Shown: in pieces, positions 55,814 to 64,000 of the stretch
Position numbering within the stretch: the first letter of the stretch is position 1
Layout: each line of letters begins with the position of its first letter
Source: Paenibacillus faecalis
Lineage (GTDB): Bacteria; Bacillota; Bacilli; Paenibacillales; Paenibacillaceae
Assembly (NCBI RefSeq): GCF_900289175.1
Contig: NZ_LT985747.1
Location: 3,503,624-3,567,623 of the forward strand
Direction of reading: 5' to 3'
Length of the DNA stretch: 64,000 nt
Position numbers and translations under genes: made by a program
The notes under the pieces: generated by a model
The model's input: the letters and a program-made list of their open reading frames with translations, nothing else
Told to the model about the DNA's origin: nothing
Database searches by the model: none

Positions 55814-56541
55814 CGACTTCCCTCCTCTCCCCAACTGGCTAACAGCTGATCGGCAGATTCTATATTGGTATGGTCAAAATGCTTCGGCTTCATCTCCGAG
55901 ATCATGCGCACCTGCGTACACGCTTCCGGTCGAGGGAAGGTAATCACGCCATCCTTCATCACAGGGTTCCACAGCCTGACCTCAAGCTGATCTCTGCCCG
56001 TTTCATCCGGGTAGTTCAGACCATGCACCATATGGCCCAGATGAATCTCTCCGTAGCCATCGTAAAAGCCTTCTCCCTCACCGAACACGCACGGCTCCAC
56101 ATAGCCTTGACATTCACGTGTGCCCAGGAAGATGTCTCTGCGACCCCCAGCCTGAACGGAGCGCTTTAATATGTTGTGGTGCTTATGCTCGTTGCGATCA
56201 AACTCCAAATCGGGCCGATTCATATTGAATTCAAAATGACACCGCACTTGATACTCAACATCCTTCAAATACGTATAGTTGGCGAGTGTGTTTCCGCCGC
56301 TGTAGTCGATTGGACGAATGCCTTTGGATTCCATCCGGATCGCCTTCATCACACGAATCTCATCTACGATCATGATGAGCGTGGGTTTCCAGTATATTGA
56401 TTCAACAATCCCCTTTATAGCCTGATAGGTAGGCACATGGTAGGAAAGCTTCTCTCCTCCCAATTTGGTTAAAGGATCTGTAAAAAGCGCATAGTCACCA
56501 TAAACTTTAAACTCTACAGAGTTTCTCACAGCGTTTCCCAT
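55810..56541 (-). CDS. cas5c: Type I-C crRNA endonuclease and Cascade subunit Cas5c (Cas5d)
   Basis: The 243-residue protein keeps the residues used for pre-crRNA cleavage in Cas5d, including the Lys-His pair in [11 protein letters not shown] and a Tyr in the [16 protein letters not shown] region. It also has the family glycine-rich [19 protein letters not shown]. It replaces Cas6 in I-C and is the only crRNA-processing enzyme visible in the window. The ATG at 56541 follows AAAGGGGGTGA. Confidence 0.95.
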   Translation of the reverse strand: MGNAVRNSVEFKVYGDYALFTDPLTKLGGEKLSYHVPTYQAIKGIVESIYWKPTLIMIVDEIRVMKAIRMESKGIRPIDYSGGNTLANYTYLKDVEYQVRCHFEFNMNRPDLEFDRNEHKHHNILKRSVQAGGRRDIFLGTRECQGYVEPCVFGEGEGFYDGYGEIHLGHMVHGLNYPDETGRDQLEVRLWNPVMKDGVITFPRPEACTQVRMISEMKPKHFDHTNIESADQLLASWGEEGSR

Positions 56542-56638
56542 GGACTCACCCCCTTTCAATCGCTTTCGTTGCACTAGAATAGACTGATCCCAGTCCAGCT
56601 ATATATATTGAACTAAAGATCCTAGCCTGAGCATCACT

Positions 56639-56765
56639 ACGAATTCGGATTATTCTTCCGATCGCTCTTGCCCCCAGATTTCTCTGAAGGATTTAAACAA
56701 TCGTTGAAATCCGGGGACAAAGGCGAACACTGACGTTTCTCCAGAATAATTCCGACTTCTTTCGT
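56639..56765. repeat. Dispersed structured repeat, copy B, inside the cas operon
   Basis: A 127-nt copy of the element seen at 9411. Outer arms TCGGATTATTC / GAATAATTCCGA and inner arms TCGCTCTTGCCCCC...ATTTC / GAAAT...GGGGACAAAGGCGA pair. Stem bases differ from copy A while pairing holds (ATATC/GATAT there, ATTTC/GAAAT here). It fills the 251-bp gap between cas3 and cas5c, an unusually long gap for this operon. Confidence 0.7.
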
Positions 56766-56792
56766 TGAAGTAATACTTTTCTTTTGTTCAAT

Positions 56793-59222
56793 CTATATAT
56801 CATTTTCAATATCAAGTCCAAATTCTTGATGATACGCCCCGTCTCTAAGCACTAATATCTGTCCATCCAAAATGCGCTCGATACCGCCGTTCTTGTCCAG
56901 CTGACGCAATTCCTGATCAAACACATTAATCGTATACTGCTGTGCTTTGCGCATCAGCCTGGAGAAATCCTCAATGCGTTCGGCTCCGTTCAGCTCGGCG
57001 ATAATTGCTTCCCCTTCTTCACCATAAGGGACGATTACCGGCGTAGCCAGATCATGAATTACGTAAAAATACTCTGCCGCCGTCTGATAGCTGTTCGCTA
57101 GAAATAACGGAAGTCTCGTCTTGTTGTTGGTCTTGTAATCTTCGAAATACTGATTATCCTTTAAGCCTCCGAATAATAGATTCGTCATACTTTGCCCCAG
57201 CTTCGGTATCGGAAAATCCAGATTCAGCTTAAAAGTTGAATAAAACTCTTGAAAATACCGCTCCATCGCTTGGACAGACAACAGGTGACCGCCATGAGCA
57301 GAAGCATCCCGCTGCAAATCTATCAAAATCCTTTGGGAGATTTCTTTTCCCTTTTGAATCTCTTTCAGACGACTCAGATTTTCCTCTTCATGATCAATGA
57401 CATACACCTGCCGCAATCCATACTCCCCATGGCGATTGCATCTTCCTGCCGCCTGAGCTATCGAATCCAGCCCGGCTAATGAACGAATAACACATTCAAA
57501 GCTCACATCAACACCGGCTTCAATTAAGGGTGTGCTTACACAAATCACCTTTTGCCCATTTTTAAGAAGGTTCCGCACTTCATCCAGCTTCTTTTTCCGA
57601 TGAGCCGCACACATCGATGTACTTAAATGATAGATTGGAACTCCGCTGATGCTTGTAAGCAGCTGTTGATACAGGTTTTTGACAACGGATTTTGTATTTA
57701 AAATCGCAAGGACACTTTGGGTTTCACTAATCTGATCTGTGATGAACGCTGCCAGCTTATCATTATTAAAGCGCTCATCTGTGGCGTGATCCCTAATCTC
57801 CACTCGTTTGAATGCGGCAATGACAGCATCCAGATCCTCGATCATTTCCGCATCCGAACTCACATTCAGCTTATGCTCGACAAAATCCAGCGCAGGCTGC
57901 GTCGCCGTACACAATACGATGCTGGACTGCCCATAGGTATTCAGAAAGTTCAGTGCTTCATTAAATAAAGATACACAAGAAACAGGGACCTTCTGCACTT
58001 CGTCAAAGATAATAACCGCCTCACTCAAATGATGAAGTCTGCGAATATTTCGGCTTCCCTTGGCAAAAAACACATTCAAAAACTGCACCATCGTCGTAAA
58101 AATAATAGGAGAGTCCCAGTTATCCTTAGCCAGCTTCAGCTTTTGCTGCACGGTCATGAACCCGTCCATCTGCTCGTCATCTACGCTTTCTTCCTCCACC
58201 ACATTGGAATGGTGCTCCAGAATATGCTCATCATCCTGAAGAATTCGGCGGACCTCGGCAGCGTTCTGCTCAATAATCGTCGTGTACGGCAGAACATAGA
58301 TAATACGTTTTTTGTTATAGGCCTCGGCATGTTTCAGCGCATATCGCAGGCTAGCCAGCGTTTTGCCCCCGCCTGTCGGAATAGATAATGTAAAAATACC
58401 AGAGGGTCTGATCGCAAAACGTTCACATTGCTCAGACATCTGGTTTCGGAGACGATTTATAGGTGAAGGGGAATCTTCGGCATAGGAATGAATCTCTTCC
58501 ATCAGCCTTTGATAGTACGTGTTGAACAGTAGCTTCCGGTCTTGCTGTTGCTGGACATCCACACGGTTATCTACACGGTATCCCTCAAGGTTTTCTTCAA
58601 ATTCCCTTGTATTCGTTCGATCCGCATCAATTAGCGCACTGAACACAAATTTAGTTAAGAACATGCACTTCTTTTCTGGGGAGAGTGTAGATTTTTTAGC
58701 TAAAAATTCAGTTAATTCAGATGCCGCCTGATCGACATATTGCCGGAATTCCTCTTCACTGATCGTAAACTTAAAGAAGCGTTGTACACTCTCCTCGTAC
58801 TCTTTCAGATCATTTTTACAAACACGTTTCAAATAATCGGACTCCAGCTCCGGATTCAAAAAATCCTTCAAATAGGAATGATGGGAAATGATTGCGTTTC
58901 CAACAATTTCGGCTAAAATCCCATGAAAGCGGTCGATCTTTCCGGTGTGAAACAGGTTATACAGCAGCCGGCCGCCAGCCGTTGAGTGGTCCACACTTCC
59001 GCGCTTCGGCGGATCGTCCGGATTCTCTACAGCCTGAAGGATGTAATTCTTAAATTCCTCCGTAAATTTGCCCATGTCATGAAGCATGCCAGCAAGTCCG
59101 GTAATATGCTTCACCCCTATCGGCTCTCCATAGGACTCGGCTAAAGCTCGAACCTCAAGTAAATGCTCCTCAACCGATTGCCGCTGCCCATCACTTTCCC
59201 GAATGTGAGCAATATAAGCCAT
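56793..59222 (-). CDS. cas3: Type I-C helicase-nuclease Cas3
   Basis: The 809-residue protein has an N-terminal HD nuclease (H48-D49 in GMLHDMGKFTEEF, HSTAGG), Walker A IPTGGGKTLAS near residue 285, the DEAD-box variant IIFDEVQKVP near 405, and motif VI-type DSIAQAAGRCNRHGE. It is recruited by Cascade to unwind and degrade target DNA. The ATG follows AAGGAGG. All catalytic motifs seem intact, so interference by I-C is predicted to work. Confidence 0.96.
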   Translation of the reverse strand: MAYIAHIRESDGQRQSVEEHLLEVRALAESYGEPIGVKHITGLAGMLHDMGKFTEEFKNYILQAVENPDDPPKRGSVDHSTAGGRLLYNLFHTGKIDRFHGILAEIVGNAIISHHSYLKDFLNPELESDYLKRVCKNDLKEYEESVQRFFKFTISEEEFRQYVDQAASELTEFLAKKSTLSPEKKCMFLTKFVFSALIDADRTNTREFEENLEGYRVDNRVDVQQQQDRKLLFNTYYQRLMEEIHSYAEDSPSPINRLRNQMSEQCERFAIRPSGIFTLSIPTGGGKTLASLRYALKHAEAYNKKRIIYVLPYTTIIEQNAAEVRRILQDDEHILEHHSNVVEEESVDDEQMDGFMTVQQKLKLAKDNWDSPIIFTTMVQFLNVFFAKGSRNIRRLHHLSEAVIIFDEVQKVPVSCVSLFNEALNFLNTYGQSSIVLCTATQPALDFVEHKLNVSSDAEMIEDLDAVIAAFKRVEIRDHATDERFNNDKLAAFITDQISETQSVLAILNTKSVVKNLYQQLLTSISGVPIYHLSTSMCAAHRKKKLDEVRNLLKNGQKVICVSTPLIEAGVDVSFECVIRSLAGLDSIAQAAGRCNRHGEYGLRQVYVIDHEEENLSRLKEIQKGKEISQRILIDLQRDASAHGGHLLSVQAMERYFQEFYSTFKLNLDFPIPKLGQSMTNLLFGGLKDNQYFEDYKTNNKTRLPLFLANSYQTAAEYFYVIHDLATPVIVPYGEEGEAIIAELNGAERIEDFSRLMRKAQQYTINVFDQELRQLDKNGGIERILDGQILVLRDGAYHQEFGLDIENDI

Positions 59223-59446
59223 CCATTGTCCTCCTTACGATCCTATGTAACTATCCTTTCAGTTTCGCAAAAGTAAATTCTTTTCCCCTACCCAAGTAAC
59301 AACAATCTTAGTGTATGTCATTCGATAGTCACACCCTAAAGTCCTACCTAAATGAACAATTTTCCAGCATTTTTTACTAGCTTCGACAATTCCAAATGGG
59401 AAAGGACCGCTTTAAATGTTGTTTATTTACAATTTAAAGTAAGTGG

Positions 59447-61302
<1,856 letters not shown>

Positions 61303-61472
61303 TCCGATTTCCAGTCAAAAAAATAACGAAAAATCAGTTTATCATTCAATTAATATCCATTTATAACTACAAGAACCAAATTAAACGAAACATATTTTGT
61401 CACAACATTGAATATATGTTATTTTTCTGGTGCGAAACCCCCGGGGTTTTCATGTTCGCTTGGGGTTCGCAC
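61303..61472 (-). promoter_or_regulatory. Leader of CRISPR array 6
   Basis: It begins TCCGATTTCCAGTC at the repeat and has the full conserved block at 61430-61472 (GTGCGAA ... TTCGCAC around CATGTTCGCTTGGGG), 127 nt away. The leader matches that of array 5 better than those of arrays 1-4. No gene or clear terminator is seen from 61473 to 61608. Confidence 0.85.
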
Positions 61473-61608
61473 CAGAATGGCAAGCTATATTGTTGTCAAG
61501 GAAAAACACCTAAATTACCCATTTCCATTGAACCGGAAAACGAAAAGCGCACATTCTATACTAATCTGTCCAGAGATACTGGAAACTGAAAAGCAAGGTC
61601 TTCGGGTA

Positions 61609-62457
61609 TCAATAGTTATTCGCAACCACTTCCCCAAGTCCATAACCAATCGCCGTTTTTGCACCCAGCCCATACTCACATAAGGCTATTTTGATCATAC
61701 GTTGGACTAAATTGATCTGCTCTTTCGAAAAATCCTTTTCAACACCAATTAATATATTAAACGTGGTCCCTTTTACCGCAGGAAACAATAATGGTACGGG
61801 TTCTTGGTCATCTGTTGGCTCAACTGCACCTTTTTGTTCATAATATTTCTTATAATGCGGTGTCTGTACATCTTTGGTTATAGTATAAGATTTTATAGGA
61901 AAAGAGTCGAAAAAAATGAGGCTCCCCCTTGAAGCAGACTCAATCTCATCAGCCCCTGCACCGAAGCAGGTTCGAAATGTAGCATCCTTTAACGCCTTAC
62001 TTTCTTGTCCTTCGAATTTTTCCTGTATCCAACAATTTCGAACAACTCCCTTTAAGGCGCTACTAGGAATATAAGGAATTCCATAAAGAGCGTGAAGTGT
62101 TATAGAAGAAAATTTGCTGTGTGGAGAATGCCCACCGATACCTATAAGCAACTTATCTACAGGCGTGTACTGCAATTGAATCGTATGCGGAAATGATTGA
62201 GCTAATTTTCTCATCCGATAATAAAGATGACTAAGGATCTCATTATGAATCCTGCCCTTTTCCGACTGTCTCAAAGACCTCGGGACTTGGTGAGGTCCCA
62301 GTTCAATCTTTTTATTCTCTAATTTATAAACCATTCGGTTAAAAGCCAAGAAATCATTGTCGATCAACTTTGCTTGCTGAATAAATTGGGCTGCATCTTT
62401 AGGCAAAATATAAGTTTTGTTAGTATCATTTTTCCCCTGATTCGATTTCAATTTCAA
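61609..62457 (-). CDS. cmr6: Type III-B subunit Cmr6, second operon
   Basis: The 282-residue RAMP protein has ALYGIPYIPSSALKGVVRNC, FGAGADEIESASRGSLIFFD and the glycine loop EYGLGAKTAIGYGLGEV. It is clearly diverged from the first operon's Cmr6. A TTG at 62457 after GGAAGGGA overlaps cmr5 by 32 nt. It is the last gene of this operon; no membrane protein gene follows. Confidence 0.9.
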   Translation of the reverse strand: MKLKSNQGKNDTNKTYILPKDAAQFIQQAKLIDNDFLAFNRMVYKLENKKIELGPHQVPRSLRQSEKGRIHNEILSHLYYRMRKLAQSFPHTIQLQYTPVDKLLIGIGGHSPHSKFSSITLHALYGIPYIPSSALKGVVRNCWIQEKFEGQESKALKDATFRTCFGAGADEIESASRGSLIFFDSFPIKSYTITKDVQTPHYKKYYEQKGAVEPTDDQEPVPLLFPAVKGTTFNILIGVEKDFSKEQINLVQRMIKIALCEYGLGAKTAIGYGLGEVVANNY

Positions 62458-62812
62458 TCATCCCTTCCGCAAACCGCTTCATCCAGACAACCAAACTCAT
62501 CGTTTCTCGCGTCATCCGCTTATACTCATCCCTTGTTTGATTCATAATGGCTTTTACCAGATCATCTTCTTTCTTTTTCATTCTCTGCTGATACAGCCAT
62601 TCTGAGAGATCTTCATAAATAGCAGCATGCTGAGCCTTATCTCCTTTTTTGGAAAAGAGAAAGGAAACCGTAGCCCCCAGTCCGTTCGTTTGTATCATAA
62701 CAGGAACAGAACGAATAAGAGTCCGATAACCTTTCGCATAACTTTTCTTTGAAACTTCGCTCACTTTATCGTAAGCGAAAAGCGCTCGGTTATTTTCGAT
62801 ATCTCTGGCCAT
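62426..62812 (-). CDS. cmr5: Type III-B small subunit Cmr5, second operon
   Basis: The 128-residue helical protein starts MARDIENNRALFAYDKVSEV and has the C-terminal LVVWMKRFAEGMIEIE, parallel to the first operon's Cmr5. The ATG at 62812 follows GGAGGTG and overlaps cmr4 by 23 nt. Confidence 0.88.
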   Translation of the reverse strand: MARDIENNRALFAYDKVSEVSKKSYAKGYRTLIRSVPVMIQTNGLGATVSFLFSKKGDKAQHAAIYEDLSEWLYQQRMKKKEDDLVKAIMNQTRDEYKRMTRETMSLVVWMKRFAEGMIEIEIESGEK

Positions 62813-63749
62813 TTTCCACACCTCCAGAAACAAGCTTAGAAGCGACAAAACCTTTACCCAATGTCTGGTTAGCTCCAATCTGAAAAACCGGAGGAATACA
62901 TTTTTCCAGTTCAGATGCAATTTCTTCTGCATTTTTGGAATGATGAGCCGTACGGCCCGTTTCTTTTTGTGAGCGGTAGGCGTCCGATATGAAAACGACA
63001 CTGTACATAATACTTTCAGGCGGTAAATATTCTTCATTAAACAATGCCTGACCCGAAACTGTTCCCGAAGAGTTATCTATTTTGATCCGTGTGACAACCT
63101 CTGTAGATAACTGAACAAAATCAGCAAAGTCATCATCGGATACTAGAATGGCATGACTTTTTAACTGACTTTTAAGCAATTCATTCGAAGGTAGAAACTT
63201 CAGTAATTGATCGAGGAATTCACTAAAAGCATCATCAGTATTTTTCTCAACCGTTACAGAATAAACATACTCTTCCAGCATAACCTTGCACTCACCATCA
63301 GTCGAAATCACTAGATCAGATTTTGCAGTAGCAGTAACAACGGGATAATTCGATAAATCAAATGGCTTCGATAGTTCGGGCATTTCTCCCAGCTCCATAT
63401 CATTAAAAAAACGACGCAATACCATAGGACAAGTTACAAAAGCAAACACACCCTTGGCGGAACGAACTGGAAAAAACAATAGACGAACATCTGAAAAGGC
63501 AACGGCTGATGCAAAAATATCTTCAGGATCTTCTGAGCCAAATATTTGAGCTACAGTATATTCAGAAATATCTGAACTACTTTCAATTGCATTCCTTAAA
63601 CTTCCCTTTAAGCTGGATGATTCGATTTTAGGGAAACCGGTATGTCCCTCTCTTTGAATAGGCAAATCAACAATGCCCAACTCACTGCCTCCACCTGCAT
63701 GTAATGAAGTCAACACATTTAGAAACAGTACTCTCGTTAATTTGTACAC
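62790..63749 (-). CDS. cmr4: Type III-B backbone RAMP Cmr4, second operon
   Basis: The 319-residue protein has LHAGGGSELGIVDLPIQREG with the probable catalytic Asp28, SSSLKGSLRNAIE and FQIGANQTLGKGFV. A GTG at 63749 follows GGAGG and overlaps the cmr3 end. Sequence identity with the first Cmr4 looks low, so the two operons are not a recent duplication. Confidence 0.92.
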   Translation of the reverse strand: MYKLTRVLFLNVLTSLHAGGGSELGIVDLPIQREGHTGFPKIESSSLKGSLRNAIESSSDISEYTVAQIFGSEDPEDIFASAVAFSDVRLLFFPVRSAKGVFAFVTCPMVLRRFFNDMELGEMPELSKPFDLSNYPVVTATAKSDLVISTDGECKVMLEEYVYSVTVEKNTDDAFSEFLDQLLKFLPSNELLKSQLKSHAILVSDDDFADFVQLSTEVVTRIKIDNSSGTVSGQALFNEEYLPPESIMYSVVFISDAYRSQKETGRTAHHSKNAEEIASELEKCIPPVFQIGANQTLGKGFVASKLVSGGVENGQRYRK

Positions 63750-64000
63750 GTAACCATACCTCCCTGTTCTTTTCCAATTCTGCCAACAAAACTATATCCA
63801 AAACCCCTGTCACAATAACGCAATCGATCCCAGTTATTGTATACAAAGCCGAGGTTTTCACGATAATCGCTTATACATTTTTGATGAAACAACTTGTTCG
63901 CATCTTCAAACGTGCCCTCTAAAATTTTGAAAAAGTAAACGCTTCCTGCTGGTACTGCCAAACGTAATTCTCTCGGCTTTGCCTTGCCGGAAACCGTTCC
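63737..64000 (-). CDS. cmr3: Type III-B subunit Cmr3, second operon (C-terminal part)
   Basis: The reading frame enters from the right edge and ends at 63737. It carries the Cmr3 C-terminal motif AVPAGSVYFFKI and ends in FGYSFVGRI. The upstream genes (cmr1, cmr2 and any partners) lie outside the window, so completeness of this operon cannot be judged. Confidence 0.87.
   Translation of the reverse strand, partial: GTVSGKAKPRELRLAVPAGSVYFFKILEGTFEDANKLFHQKCISDYRENLGFVYNNWDRLRYCDRGFGYSFVGRIGKEQGGMVTCTN

Overview
The window looks like a chromosomal segment of a Paenibacillus-type Gram-positive bacterium. This is inferred from strong AGGAGG-type ribosome binding sites, frequent GTG/TTG starts, CIRCE-controlled htpG, an SLH-domain protein, a YheC/YheD-type ATP-grasp protein, and ECF sigma factors paired with DUF4179 proteins. 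No rRNA or tRNA gene was recognised.

Positions 1-31.4 kb are ordinary chromosome. They hold an oxidoreductase, a thioesterase, a GDSL esterase and an elaborated oligopeptide-type ABC transporter (fused ATPase, two enlarged permeases, and a substrate-binding lipoprotein that appears circularly permuted). They also hold OsmC, a secreted coiled-coil repeat protein, a DUF4127 protein, RlmA, a sulfatase, an SLH protein, HtpG, two ECF sigma operons, MATE and Bcr/CflA exporters, acetyltransferases, an aldo/keto reductase, a YrvL-like membrane protein and a possible Fe-S winged-helix regulator.

Positions 32.2-64 kb form a CRISPR-Cas island read mainly on the minus strand. Following transcription from right to left, it contains: the end of one type III-B operon (cmr3'-cmr4-cmr5-cmr6); leader and array 6 (28 repeats); a type I-C operon (cas3, cas5c, cas8c, cas7c); a deletion scar fusing the first ~33 codons of cas4 to a truncated cas1; a GNAT gene; leader and array 5; a Nudix-methyltransferase fusion; a methyltransferase; leader and array 4; a complete second III-B operon (cmr1-cmr2-cmr3-cmr4-cmr5-cmr6) translationally coupled to a membrane/coiled-coil/alpha-beta protein of unrecognised family; leader and array 3; a decayed polymorphic toxin with an intact probable immunity gene; leader and array 2; an IS200/IS605 element with a deleted tnpB; and leader and array 1.

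All six arrays carry variants of one I-C type 32-nt repeat. Each leader carries the same inverted-repeat motif 116-128 nt from its first repeat. No cas6 is visible, so the likely arrangement is that Cas5c processes all crRNAs and both III-B complexes borrow them. Cas10 (Cmr2) keeps its GGDD palm but lacks an HD nuclease domain. This makes the coupled membrane protein the best candidate for a second-messenger-activated effector. No intact cas1, cas2 or cas4 is present, so the arrays here look frozen unless an adaptation module acts in trans.
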